Part shown: piece after piece, positions 53,109 to 61,228 of the stretch | How the letters are laid out: every line of letters starts with the position of its first letter | Position numbering within the stretch: the stretch's first letter is position 1 | Translations under genes and position numbers: made by a program | Notes under the pieces: model-generated | Databases searched by the model: none | Told to the model about the DNA's origin: nothing | The model's input: only the letters and a program-made list of their open reading frames with translations | NCBI RefSeq assembly: GCF_020991085.1 | Contig: NZ_CP087719.1 | Coordinates: 4,484,001 to 4,548,000 of the forward strand | DNA from: Roseomonas sp. OT10 | GTDB taxonomy: Bacteria > Pseudomonadota > Alphaproteobacteria > Acetobacterales > Acetobacteraceae | Direction: 5' to 3' | DNA length: 64,000 nucleotides

Positions 53109-54229
53109 GCGTGCTCCTGCGCGTTCGGCGGCGCATCGGTGCTGCGGGCAAGGGCATCCACGGCGAGCATCGCGTCGCGGAGGGCGGCGACGGTGAGACG
53201 CGGCCCGGGCAGGTGGCCGGCATGCGGGGCGGTAAGGGTCGCCTCGGCGATTCGTTCGAGCCCGGCGCGATCCCCGGCCGACAGCCCGATCTCCGCCAGC
53301 CGGCGCGGCAGGCCGACCCGGGCGTGGAAGGGCAGCAGCTGCCGTAGCATCGCTTCCTCGCCGGCGAGGTGGAGCTGGACCAGCAGCCCGAAGGCGACCT
53401 GCTCGCCATGCGGCCGGTGCGCGGAGCCGGGATGCCGCGTGAAGCCGCGGGTGAGGGAATGCGCGATGGACAGCCCGCCATTCTCGAAGCCGAGCCCGCT
53501 CATGAGGATGACCGCTTCCACGGTCGCCTCGAAATCCTCCGTCAGCCGGCCCGCCGCGACATCCGCCATCGCCTGCGGCGCGTGGCGGAGCAGCGTCGCG
53601 AAGCCGTGCATGGCGATGGCCGCACCGGTCCGCAGGGGCGGCGTCCCGAAGGGCGTGATGCCGTCCACCGCCGCGCACGCCTCCGCCTCGAAACGCTTGG
53701 TGATCCCGTCGCCGATCCCCGCCCGCAACAGGACGGGCGGCGCGCGCAGCAGGATCTCCGTGTCCACCAGCACGGCCTCCGGACTGCGCGGCAGCCGCTC
53801 CACCCGGTCCAGCGCGCCATCGTCGCGGTACATCACGAAGATCCGGCTGGTGGGGGAATCGTTGGAGGCCGCGGTCGGCACGGTGACGACGGGGACGCCC
53901 CGGCGCAGCGCCACCGCCTTGGCCGCGTCGATGGCACGCCCCCCGCCCAGGCCGATGACGCAGCCCGCCTCCGCCGGCAAGGCCGCGTCCAGCTCCGCCA
54001 CGCCGGCATCCGACACCTCGCCGCGCAGCGCGGCGCCGCCGGCGGCGACACCCGCCCCCCGCAGCGCAGCCAGCACCGCCGGCCCGTGCAGGGCCAGCAT
54101 CGCGGCGTCGGCGACGAGGGCGGCCGCGCGCGCGATGCCCGCCACCACGGGCCCGATCTCCCGCAGCGCGCCGGGCCCCTGCAGGTAGAGGCGCGGGCCG
54201 CCGAAGGCGCGCACGGCCGCAGCGCTCAT
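53105..54229 (-). CDS. Iron-containing/glycerol-dehydrogenase-like alcohol dehydrogenase
   Basis: 374 residues of the GldA group. The NAD motif is CVIGLGGGRAIDAAKAVA, followed by TVPTAASNDSPTSRIFVMY. Metal ligands lie in GIGDGITKRFEAEA (Asp), NGGLSIAHSLTRGF (His) and HRPHGEQVAFG (His). It oxidises a polyol or hydroxy compound to a ketone, which could feed the transketolase downstream. Overlaps both neighbours, so it is tightly coupled. Confidence 0.88.
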   Translation of the reverse strand: MSAAAVRAFGGPRLYLQGPGALREIGPVVAGIARAAALVADAAMLALHGPAVLAALRGAGVAAGGAALRGEVSDAGVAELDAALPAEAGCVIGLGGGRAIDAAKAVALRRGVPVVTVPTAASNDSPTSRIFVMYRDDGALDRVERLPRSPEAVLVDTEILLRAPPVLLRAGIGDGITKRFEAEACAAVDGITPFGTPPLRTGAAIAMHGFATLLRHAPQAMADVAAGRLTEDFEATVEAVILMSGLGFENGGLSIAHSLTRGFTRHPGSAHRPHGEQVAFGLLVQLHLAGEEAMLRQLLPFHARVGLPRRLAEIGLSAGDRAGLERIAEATLTAPHAGHLPGPRLTVAALRDAMLAVDALARSTDAPPNAQEHA

Positions 54230-55242
54230 GCGGGCACCGCGGCCCGGGTGGGGGCCAGCCTGTCCGGGGGCGGACCGGCCAGGGCGTAGGACGCCTCGAT
54301 CAGCCGCATCACCGGCAGCATCGCGTCCAGATCGGCCAGCGGCGCCTGGCCGCGACGCGCCCGCTCCAGCACGTCGCGCACGAAGGCCGGATATTGCCCG
54401 ACATTGGTGGTGTGCATCCGCAGCCTCCGCCGCGCGCCGTCATTCGCGGTCACCTCCACCGTCTCCGCGTCCGGCACGGCGAGGTAGTGGCGCGGCGTGC
54501 GCAGGGCGAAGTGCAGGTCGAAGGTGCTGGTGGGCGCCGGGTAGAGGTAGCCGGTTTCCACCAGGGCGAGCGCGCCGCCCGGTCCCGCGAAGGCCAGGGC
54601 GCCGTAATCCTCCACCGGATGACCCCAGGCGGCGTTGGACAGGCTGGTGGCCGCCGGGCGTGCCGCCTCGCCCCAGAGCGCATGGACGATGTCCACGAAA
54701 TGCGGCCCGAGGTTGAGCACGCAGCCGCCCCCGGCCGTGGCGGGGTCCAGCATCCAGGCGCAGCCTGCATCCAGGTAGCGCTGCGCGAAGCCGGCGATGA
54801 AGCGGAAGGCCATGTGCTGCACGCCGCCATCCTCCGCGGCCAGGTCCTGCAGCAGCCGGAAGAAGTCGCCGTTCCGCAGCACCAGCGGCACGGCCGCGAA
54901 GGCCCTGCGCGCCGCGGCGAGACGGGCGATGCGTGCGAGCTCTGCGCTGTCGAGGCCGCAGGGCTTCTCCAGGGCGAAGGGGATGCCTTCGCCGATCAGG
55001 AATTCCGCCTGCGCGGCCATGTCGGCATGGCGCCCGAGGGCGAAGACGAAATCGGGCCGCTCGCGCCGGCAGAGCTCCCGGTAGTCGCGGTCGTCGGGGC
55101 AGCCCAGCCGCTGGCCGAGCGCGGCGGACACGGCGGGATCGGGATCGCTGACACCAGCCAGCACGAGGCCGGGGATCTGGAGGGCGGGGTCCAGGTAGAG
55201 CGGCAGATGCCAGTGGGACGCACCCACGAAGGCGACTCGCAT
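54226..55242 (-). CDS. Gfo/Idh/MocA-family oxidoreductase
   Basis: 338 residues from the ATG at 55242. The EKPCGLDSAELARIARLA block carries the EKP catalytic-lysine motif and GGGCVLNLGPHFVDIVHALWG the downstream His. The N-terminal nucleotide loop reads VAFVGASHWHLPLYLDP, an atypical form of GxGxxG. The enzyme would oxidise a sugar or cyclitol at a ring carbon. It is first gene of a four-gene minus operon. TGTCGACA-type palindromes lie 60-130 bp upstream. Confidence 0.86.
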   Translation of the reverse strand: MRVAFVGASHWHLPLYLDPALQIPGLVLAGVSDPDPAVSAALGQRLGCPDDRDYRELCRRERPDFVFALGRHADMAAQAEFLIGEGIPFALEKPCGLDSAELARIARLAAARRAFAAVPLVLRNGDFFRLLQDLAAEDGGVQHMAFRFIAGFAQRYLDAGCAWMLDPATAGGGCVLNLGPHFVDIVHALWGEAARPAATSLSNAAWGHPVEDYGALAFAGPGGALALVETGYLYPAPTSTFDLHFALRTPRHYLAVPDAETVEVTANDGARRRLRMHTTNVGQYPAFVRDVLERARRGQAPLADLDAMLPVMRLIEASYALAGPPPDRLAPTRAAVPA

Positions 55243-55512
55243 GTGGCGCTTTCCTCCATGGTCTGGCAGCCCCTCCGCCAGTATGCTCCGGGCCGCCAAA
55301 GTGTCGACACAAATACGTGCCGATTCCGGAAATTGTCGGCAAAACTGATCGAACAGTCTATTGGTGTACACACTCTCATCGGCTGCTGCTGCGACGGTCC
55401 CCACGGCCGCCCGATGGGTCGGAAGGGATGGCGGCGGCCGCACGCTCTCTCCCGAGCCCCCGCCAGCCCTTCGAGCCGGTGTGTCGCCACCATGCTTCCG
55501 GCGCGGCCGTGC
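55243..55512. other. 270-bp operon boundary with operator-like palindromes, no gene
   Basis: Separates the Gfo/Idh start from the HIBADH-like stop on the same strand. It is AT-rich compared with its surroundings around 55300-55375 and holds GTGTCGACAC, TTGTCGGCAA (55333-55342) and GTGTACAC (55364-55371). Nothing coding was recognised. Confidence 0.5.
55301..55310. promoter_or_regulatory. GTGTCGACAC palindrome, operator candidate 1 of the 51-63 kb regulon
   Basis: Perfect 10-bp palindrome 59 bp upstream of the Gfo/Idh start. It shares the TGTCGACA core with sites at 60221-60234 and 60376-60385, each before another operon of the same cluster. Confidence 0.6.
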
Positions 55513-56463
55513 TCACCGCGTGCCGGCCGGCTCCACCGGGGCCGGGCCCAGCTCGTCCCCGGCGAGCCGCTCCGAGAGCCGCGCCAGGGCGGTGTGATCC
55601 TGCCCCGGTCCGAGCAGGGCCACCGCGCTGGCGGACAGCTCCCGGCACAGCGCGGCGAAGGGCGCGGGCGTGTCGGTCTCGCGCCCGATCTCCAGCGCGA
55701 TGCCGAGGTCCTTGACCATCAGATCCAGGCCGAACCCGGAATCGAAGCGGCGCGACAGCACGAACTGCTTGAACTTCTTCTGCGTGCTGTTGTTCATGCC
55801 GGTGGACGCGTTCAGCACGTCCACCATGAGCGACGGGTCGAGCCCGAACCGCTGGCCGATCAGCAGGGCCTCGACGCCGATCAGGAAGCCGGCCGCGCTG
55901 ACCAGGTTGTTGAGGGCCTTCATCGCCTGGCCGGCCCCCACGGCGCCGCAGCGGTGGATGCTGCTGCCCACGGCGGACAGTACCGGCGCGGCGCGCTCCA
56001 GCGCCGCGGCCTCGCCCCCGACCATGATGGACAGCTCGCCGGTCCTGGCGCGCGACACGCCGCCGGAGACGGGCGCATCGATCATGGCCACGCCGCGGCC
56101 GGACAGCAGGCCGGCCAGCCGCCGGGTGGCACCCGGGGAGCCCGAGCTCATCTCGATCACCAGCGTGCCGGGCGCCAGCCCCTCGCCCATCGCCTCCAGC
56201 ACCTCCGCCACCTGCCGGCTGGTGGGAAGGATGGTGACGACCGCGTCCGCTCCGCGCGCAGCCTCCACGGGGCTGGCGGCCGCCCGGCCGCCGCAGGCCT
56301 GCGCGAACTGCTCCGGGCGTCCGGTGGCGGCGTCGCAGGCGATCACGTCGAACCCCGCGCCCAGCAGCCGCGACGCCATCGGCCAGCCCATGTTGCCGAT
56401 GCCGACGAAGCCGATGCGGCGGATCAGCGGCGTGCCGGCCGCCGGCGGCGAGGCGAGGCTCAT
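55513..56463 (-). CDS. 3-hydroxyisobutyrate-dehydrogenase-type NAD(P)-dependent oxidoreductase
   Basis: 316 residues. Rossmann motif GFVGIGNMGWPMASRLLGAGF is at the N-terminus, followed by DAPVSGGVSRARTGELSIMVGG. The catalytic Lys lies in GAVGAGQAMKALNNLVSAAGF. It acts on beta-hydroxy acids such as 3-hydroxyisobutyrate, tartronate semialdehyde or relatives. Its ATG overlaps the upstream CMD gene's stop. Last gene of the six-gene operon that starts at 60.2 kb. Confidence 0.9.
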   Translation of the reverse strand: MSLASPPAAGTPLIRRIGFVGIGNMGWPMASRLLGAGFDVIACDAATGRPEQFAQACGGRAAASPVEAARGADAVVTILPTSRQVAEVLEAMGEGLAPGTLVIEMSSGSPGATRRLAGLLSGRGVAMIDAPVSGGVSRARTGELSIMVGGEAAALERAAPVLSAVGSSIHRCGAVGAGQAMKALNNLVSAAGFLIGVEALLIGQRFGLDPSLMVDVLNASTGMNNSTQKKFKQFVLSRRFDSGFGLDLMVKDLGIALEIGRETDTPAPFAALCRELSASAVALLGPGQDHTALARLSERLAGDELGPAPVEPAGTR

Positions 56464-56873
56464 TCCGCCGGCCCCTTGGCGGGGCCAGGCAGGGCCCCCT
56501 CCGCCACCAGCACCTCATGCGCCGCCTTGAAGGCGTCGAGGCCGGCAGGGATGCCGCAATAGGCCGTGGCGTGCAGCAGCACCGCCTTGATCTGCTCCAC
56601 GCTCAGGCCGTTGTTGAGCGCGCCCTTCACATGCAGCTTGATCTCGTGCGTGCGGCCGAGGGCCGCCAGCATGGCCAGGTTCAGCATGGAGCGCGTCGGC
56701 CGGTCGAGCGTCGGGTCCCCCCAGGCCCAACCCCAGGCCCAGGCGGTGGTGGCACGCTGGAAGGCCATCATGAAGTCGTCGGCCCTGGCCAGCGAGCCGT
56801 CGACGTAGTCGGCGCCGAGCACCTCGCGGCGGATCGGCAGGCCTTTGTCGAACAGTGCCGTGTCTTCGGACAT
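56460..56873 (-). CDS. Carboxymuconolactone-decarboxylase-family protein, copy 1
   Basis: 137 residues from the ATG at 56873, preceded by AGGAGG. CMD-family core: TRSMLNLAMLAALGRTHEIKLHVKGALNNGLSVEQIKAVLLHATAYCGIPAG, described here by its landmarks TRSMLNLAML, HVKGALNNG and HATAYCGIP. It is the small stand-alone form like PcaC of the protocatechuate pathway. Neighbouring dehydrogenases suggest a lactone or beta-oxo-acid decarboxylation step. Confidence 0.88.
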   Translation of the reverse strand: MSEDTALFDKGLPIRREVLGADYVDGSLARADDFMMAFQRATTAWAWGWAWGDPTLDRPTRSMLNLAMLAALGRTHEIKLHVKGALNNGLSVEQIKAVLLHATAYCGIPAGLDAFKAAHEVLVAEGALPGPAKGPAE

Positions 56874-56998
56874 GCGGACCTCCTGGAGGGGCGGGGTTGG
56901 GGCATCCGCGGCGCCCCTGCGTCCGGCGCGGATGCCCGTGCTGCGGCCGGAGGAGCAGGCCCGCGCCGGCCGGCGCCGCCGCCTCCTGCTGCCTGCAC

Positions 56999-57817
56999 TC
57001 ACGCGCCGGCGGTGACGAAGGCCGCCAGGATCGGCACCTGCGCGGTCAGCATCGGCAGGCCGCCATGGGTGACGCAGCCACGGCCTGCCGCCGCGGCGAG
57101 GAAGGGCGTCACCGCCGGCTGCATCACCACCTCCGCCGCCAGCATGGCCGGCACGAGGCGCGCCGGCTCCACCGGCAGGGCGTCGCCGGGGTGCAGGCCC
57201 AGCGAGGTGGCGTTGACCACGATGTCATGCCCCGCCGGGTCGGGGCCGCCGGCCGCAACCGCGCCACCCGGGCAGGCCTGGCGCAGCCGGGCCGCCAAAG
57301 CCTCCGCCCGGTCGGGCGTGCGGTTGTGGATGGTCAGCGCCGATGCCCCGTGCCGCAACAGCGCGAAGCCGATGCCCGCGGCCGCGCCCCCCGCGCCCGC
57401 CATCCAGACGCGGCGCCCTTCGACCGGGTGGCCGGCCATCCGCAGCCCCGCCACGAAGCCCTCGCCGTCGAACTGGCCGCCGACGAGCCGGCCGTCCGGA
57501 TCGCGGCGGATGGCGTTCACGGCCCCGGTCAGGCGCGCGGCCTCGGTAAGGGAGTGGCACAGCGCCGCGATCCGCTCCTTGTGCGGCACCGTGACGATGA
57601 TGCCGTCCAGGTTCGGCAGCCGCCGCAGCCCGTCCACCACCGTGGCCAGGTCGCCGGGGGCGACGTGCATCGGCACCAGGACGGCGTCCTGGCCGAGCGC
57701 GGCGAAATGGGCGTTCATCGCGCCCGGCGTGCGCAGATGCGCGACCGGGTCGGCGAGGATCGCCAGCAGCCGGGTGCGGCCGCCGATCGAGGCGCGGCTG
57801 GCGACGTCGTCCGCCAT
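56999..57817 (-). CDS. Shikimate/quinate-dehydrogenase-like protein (AroE family)
   Basis: 272 residues. AroE-family landmarks: IIVTVPHKERIAALC with the catalytic Lys, GQFDGEGFVAGL with the catalytic Asp, AGAGGAAAGIGFALLRHGAS for NADP, and HNRTPDRAEALAARL. The usual N-terminal SxS shikimate motif is replaced by HLRTP, so it is probably not the biosynthetic enzyme. In this cluster it would oxidise a quinate-like ring compound. Located between SDR and CMD genes in one operon. Confidence 0.86.
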   Translation of the reverse strand: MADDVASRASIGGRTRLLAILADPVAHLRTPGAMNAHFAALGQDAVLVPMHVAPGDLATVVDGLRRLPNLDGIIVTVPHKERIAALCHSLTEAARLTGAVNAIRRDPDGRLVGGQFDGEGFVAGLRMAGHPVEGRRVWMAGAGGAAAGIGFALLRHGASALTIHNRTPDRAEALAARLRQACPGGAVAAGGPDPAGHDIVVNATSLGLHPGDALPVEPARLVPAMLAAEVVMQPAVTPFLAAAAGRGCVTHGGLPMLTAQVPILAAFVTAGA

Positions 57818-57819
57818 GG

Positions 57820-58602
57820 CTACGGCGCCCCGTTGGCGGTCCAGCCGCCATCCACCGCCAGCACGGCGCCGTTGATGCTGGACGCCGCCGGGGAGGCGAG
57901 GAACAGCGCCATCGCCGCCACCTCGCCCGGCTGCACCAGCCGGCGCTGCGGCGAGCGGTGGGCGATGGCCCCGGCGTCGAGACGGCCGCGTGCCAGCAGG
58001 TCGGCCACCAGGGCGGTTTCGACATAGCCGGGGGCGAGCGCATTCACCCGGACCCCGTGCTCCGCCCATTCGCAGGCCAGGGAGCGGGCGAGGTTCGCAA
58101 CGCCGCCCTTGGTGCCGCAATAGGCCGCGCGGCCGGAGCCCCCCACCGCGTGATACAGGCTGGCCGTGAAGAGCAGCAGGCCGGAGCCCTGCGCCACCAT
58201 GCGGCGGCCGGCGGCCTGCGCGGTCAGGAAGGCGCCGGTCAGGTTCACCTCCACCGTGCGCCGCCACTCCGCCTCGGTCAGTTCCAGCGTGGGCTTGTTT
58301 GCGGACAGGCCGGCATTGGCATGCGCCACGTCCACGCCGCCCCAGGCCTCGTCCATGCGGGCGAAGGCGCCCTCCACCTCGGCGGCATCGGCGACGCTGC
58401 CGCGCACGGTGATCCAGCCGGCCGGCGCATCCGGCACCGGCCCCAGATCCAGGATGCAGACCCTGGCGCCCCGGGCGGCGAAGGCATCGGCCACAGCGCG
58501 GCCGATGCCCTGGGCGCCGCCGGTGACGAGGACCCGCGTCCCGGGCGGCGGCAGGGGCGAGGGCGTCGCCGCCTCGCCCGGCAGGGCCATGGCCGTGCTC
58601 AT
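57820..58602 (-). CDS. Short-chain dehydrogenase/reductase (SDR)
   Basis: 260 residues from the ATG at 58602. Rossmann motif RVLVTGGAQGIGRAVADAF, Ser in FTASLYHAVGG and active site YCGTK are intact, with C-terminal SSINGAVLAVDGGW. Two bp before the AroE-like start. Its own start overlaps the CMD-like stop as ATGA. A hydroxyl oxidation on the same substrate is likely. Exact specificity unknown. Confidence 0.9.
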   Translation of the reverse strand: MSTAMALPGEAATPSPLPPPGTRVLVTGGAQGIGRAVADAFAARGARVCILDLGPVPDAPAGWITVRGSVADAAEVEGAFARMDEAWGGVDVAHANAGLSANKPTLELTEAEWRRTVEVNLTGAFLTAQAAGRRMVAQGSGLLLFTASLYHAVGGSGRAAYCGTKGGVANLARSLACEWAEHGVRVNALAPGYVETALVADLLARGRLDAGAIAHRSPQRRLVQPGEVAAMALFLASPAASSINGAVLAVDGGWTANGAP

Positions 58603-59147
58603 CGCGGCAGCGGGAATTCTTGCAGGCAGGGCAGGTAATCCGGCTCCACATCCACCTCCAGCGTCGCCAGCAGCCGCACCACCCCGCAGTAGAAGGCGAC
58701 CACCACCGTCAGCTCCGTCAGCCGCTCCGCATCCAGGTGCGCGCGCAGGGCGTCGAAGGTCGCGGCCGACATGCCGGGGCCGTGGTACATCTCGCGCGCC
58801 CCGCGCAGCACCATCCGGGCGAGGGGCTCCAGGCCGCTGTCCTGCCCCTCTGTCTCCGACGCGATGGCGGCGATGTCGGCATCCGGCACGCCGAAGTCGC
58901 GGCTGATGCGGATGTGGTGCGACCACTCGTAGGGGCTCCGCGCCAGCCATCCGACCTGCAGGATGGCCAGCTGCCGCAGGCGCGGATCGAGCCGGCTGCG
59001 GTGGCGCACGAACATGCCGAGATTCTCGATGGTCTGCGCCGCGCCCGGGCTGTTCGCCAGGATGCGGTTGAGGGCGATCGGGCGGGCGAGGATGTCGCGG
59101 TGCTCCGGAGGCAGGTCCAGGGGGTCCAGGTAGGGAAGGCGGGCCAT
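58599..59147 (-). CDS. Carboxymuconolactone-decarboxylase-family protein, copy 2
   Basis: 182 residues from the ATG at 59147. Landmarks of the longer CMD/AhpD-like branch: IALNRILANSPGAAQTIENLGMF, DPRLRQLAILQVGWLA, SPYEWSHHIRISRDFGV. This form resembles proteins next to aromatic catabolic hydrolases and differs clearly from the short copy at 56460. It lies 16 bp after the amidohydrolase stop. No redox Cys pair is visible, so an AhpD-type role is unlikely. Confidence 0.85.
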   Translation of the reverse strand: MARLPYLDPLDLPPEHRDILARPIALNRILANSPGAAQTIENLGMFVRHRSRLDPRLRQLAILQVGWLARSPYEWSHHIRISRDFGVPDADIAAIASETEGQDSGLEPLARMVLRGAREMYHGPGMSAATFDALRAHLDAERLTELTVVVAFYCGVVRLLATLEVDVEPDYLPCLQEFPLPR

Positions 59148-59163
59148 CGGCGGCGTGTCCCCG

Positions 59164-60183
59164 TCAGCCCAGGTCGCCGAGGCGGTAGAAGCGCGCCGCG
59201 TTGTCATGGAACAGCCCCGCCCGGTCCTCCGCCGGCCAGCCGGCGGTGATGCGCTTGAAGGCGTTCCACAGGGCAGTGTAGCCGCAACTGGCCTTGTCGA
59301 CCGGGAAGTTGCTCTCGAACATGCAGCGGCCGGGACCGAAGGCTTCGACGCAGGTCTCCACGTAGGGCCGCCAGGCCTCGGCCAGCCGGCGGGAATCGGG
59401 CGGCTCCGCCCCCTCGTGGAAGTCGAATCCGAAGAGCCGCATCCCGAGCCCGCCGAGCTTGATGTGCAGGTTGGGGCAATGCGACAGCTCGCGGATCGCC
59501 GCGCTCCAGGCGGCGAAGACGTGCCGGCGGCGTTGGGCATAGGGGCCGATGCCCACGGCGCCGCCGACGTGGTTCAGCACGATCGGCGTGTCCGGGAAGG
59601 CGTCGGCGAGGTCGCGGAGTTCCGCGAGCTGGGTATGGTACATCCATGCGTCGAAGCTCAGGCCGAGTGGCGCGAGCTGGGCGAAGCCCTCGCGGAAGGC
59701 GGGCTCCAGGTACAGCATGGGCGGCGGCGTCGCGACGGAGCCCCGCGCACCCGGATCCGGATGCCAGGCGGCGATGTGGCGGACGCCCCGGAAGCGGCCG
59801 GCCCCCGCCTCGATCTGCGCTTCCAGGACGGGGCGGATGGCGGCGCCGGCGCAAAGCTCCGCAAAGCCGACGATGCCGTCCGCGACGCGGCAGCCTTCCG
59901 GGCGGCGGGCCGCCTGGCGTGCCGCGGCCGCCACGAACTCCACCTCGCCGACCGGCTGGAACAACGGGTCGCCGCCGCTGCGGAAGCTCGTCCGGCATTC
60001 GATGAAGACGCTGGCGCGGATGGCGTGGCCGCCGGATGCATCCGCCAGGAAGTCGTCGAGCAGATAGGCGTCGTCCGCCCTGTCCCAGAGGTGGTGGTGG
60101 GCATCCACGATCGGCAGCTCCGGCTCCAGGGCCGGTTCGGCGTTGCGGGCCAGCCAGGAGGGGCGGATGACCGGGTGCCGCAC
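59164..60183 (-). CDS. TIM-barrel amidohydrolase (amidohydrolase_2 family)
   Basis: 339 residues if GTG 60183 is used. The metal motif is VDAHHHLWD (His29, His31). VLNHVGGAVGIGPY and the C-terminal FESNFPVDKASCGY carry later metal or catalytic residues. These enzymes hydrolyse lactones (for example 2-pyrone-dicarboxylate, fuconolactone) or decarboxylate aromatic acids. A perfect Shine-Dalgarno (AAGGAGG, near 60218-60212) points to an earlier start, possibly CTG at 60207, adding eight residues. First gene of the six-gene operon. Confidence 0.88.
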   Translation of the reverse strand: MRHPVIRPSWLARNAEPALEPELPIVDAHHHLWDRADDAYLLDDFLADASGGHAIRASVFIECRTSFRSGGDPLFQPVGEVEFVAAAARQAARRPEGCRVADGIVGFAELCAGAAIRPVLEAQIEAGAGRFRGVRHIAAWHPDPGARGSVATPPPMLYLEPAFREGFAQLAPLGLSFDAWMYHTQLAELRDLADAFPDTPIVLNHVGGAVGIGPYAQRRRHVFAAWSAAIRELSHCPNLHIKLGGLGMRLFGFDFHEGAEPPDSRRLAEAWRPYVETCVEAFGPGRCMFESNFPVDKASCGYTALWNAFKRITAGWPAEDRAGLFHDNAARFYRLGDLG

Positions 60184-60220
60184 GGTCGCGGCGGTGGTCG
60201 CGCTCAGAACAATTCCTCCT

Positions 60221-60234
60221 TAATGTCGACATTA
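60221..60234. promoter_or_regulatory. TAATGTCGACATTA palindrome, operator candidate 2
   Basis: Perfect 14-bp palindrome immediately upstream of the Shine-Dalgarno of the amidohydrolase operon (minus strand). The central TGTCGACA equals the core of the sites at 55301 and 60377. A repressor bound here would block the promoter or early transcript. Confidence 0.65.
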
Positions 60235-60375
60235 TGCTTGCCACCAGTCTAGGGCTCCGGCGTGCCGCGCGTCGACCCCCTATTCCGTCTTTCGGCCACA
60301 GATAAGAACTGATCCCGCTCGGTAGGCCACCCCAGGCACCATCGCCTGCATTGACAGAGGTGACGTGGCGAGCAA

Positions 60376-60385
60376 GTGTCGACAT
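60376..60385. promoter_or_regulatory. GTGTCGACAT site, operator candidate 3
   Basis: TGTCGACA core at 60377-60384, seven bases before the GGGGAGG ribosome-binding region of the + operon. Located 143 bp from candidate 2, so the two may cooperate across the divergent promoter region. Confidence 0.55.
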
Positions 60386-60401
60386 GAAAGGGGAGGCCCC
60401 G

Positions 60402-60449
60402 ATGACCAGGACCCTCGCTGCGGCATTGCGCCGCCTGCCGTCGCGGTGA
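60402..60449 (+). CDS. Candidate 15-codon leader ORF coupled to the hydrolase gene
   Basis: ATG at 60402 follows GGGGAGG at good spacing and encodes MTRTLAAALRRLPSR. Its TGA (60447-60449) overlaps the GTG start (60446) of the next gene as GTGA. The downstream GTG has no separate ribosome-binding site, so translation may depend on this short frame. It could equally be the relic of an earlier gene start after a frameshift. Confidence 0.35.
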   Translation: MTRTLAAALRRLPSR

Positions 60450-61228
60450 GCGCGCTTTCCCTGCACGGCCAGGCCGAGGGCGAAGGGCCGCTGGTCGTCC
60501 TGCTGCATCCGGTGGGCCTGGACGGCAGCTTCTGGGGGCCGCTCCCGGCGGCGCTGGCCGGGTCGCGCCGGGTGCTCAGCCTGGATCTCGCGGGGCATGG
60601 CCGCTCGCCCGCGGTGTCGCGCCCGAGGCCGATCGAACTCTATGCGGATGACGTGGCCGATTCCATCCGCAGGGCGGGTGGCCCGGCCGCCGTGCTGGGG
60701 CTCAGCTTCGGGGGCATGGTGGCCCAGGTGCTGGCCCTGCGGCATCCGGAGCTGGTGTCGGCGCTGCTGCCTTGCGGCTGCGGCGGCGACTTTGCCGAGG
60801 AGATGCGCCCCATGCTGCGGGAGCGCGGCCTGGCGGCGGAACGCGGGGGGATGGCGGCGGTGGCGCAGCCGACCCTCGATCGCTGGTTCACCGCCGGGTT
60901 CCGCGACGATCCGGCCGTGGCGCGGGTACGGGCGCGGCTGCTGGGCGACACGGTCGAGGGCTGGTCCGCCGGCTGGCACGCCATCGCCGGGCTGTCGGCC
61001 ACGCCGCAGCTCGGCCGGATCGCCGTGCCCACGCTGGTGGTCGCGGGGGAGCAGGACGCGGCCACGGCCCCCGCCGTGTCGGAGGCGACGGTGGCCAGGC
61101 CCATCCCGGGCGCGCGCTTCGCCGTGCTGCCCGGCGCGCCGCACATGATGCAGATCGAGTGCCCCGACGCCTTCACCGCCGCCGTGGCGGGTTTCCTGCT
61201 CGGCAACGCGCGGCCGGCGGCAGCATGA
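60446..61228 (+). CDS. Alpha/beta hydrolase, 3-oxoadipate-enol-lactonase-like
   Basis: 260 residues from the GTG at 60446; a GTG at 60365 would include the operator and is less likely. Nucleophile Ser in LGLSFGGMVAQVL, Asp in VAGEQDAATAP, His in PGAPHMMQIE: complete triad. The N-terminal VVLLHPVGLDGSFWGPLPAAL and DLAGHGRS match the PcaD group that opens enol-lactones. Its stop overlaps the next hydrolase gene. The CMD proteins across the divergent promoter would be natural partners of such an enzyme. Confidence 0.86.
   Translation: MSALSLHGQAEGEGPLVVLLHPVGLDGSFWGPLPAALAGSRRVLSLDLAGHGRSPAVSRPRPIELYADDVADSIRRAGGPAAVLGLSFGGMVAQVLALRHPELVSALLPCGCGGDFAEEMRPMLRERGLAAERGGMAAVAQPTLDRWFTAGFRDDPAVARVRARLLGDTVEGWSAGWHAIAGLSATPQLGRIAVPTLVVAGEQDAATAPAVSEATVARPIPGARFAVLPGAPHMMQIECPDAFTAAVAGFLLGNARPAAA

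Noticed and set aside
51420-54188. Long plus-strand open frame opposite the transketolase and GldA-like genes
   Set aside because: No domain or start signal; shadow of the three real minus-strand genes.
56999-57817. Biosynthetic shikimate dehydrogenase aroE
   Set aside because: The conserved N-terminal shikimate-binding SxS motif is replaced by HLRTP and the gene sits inside a catabolic operon.
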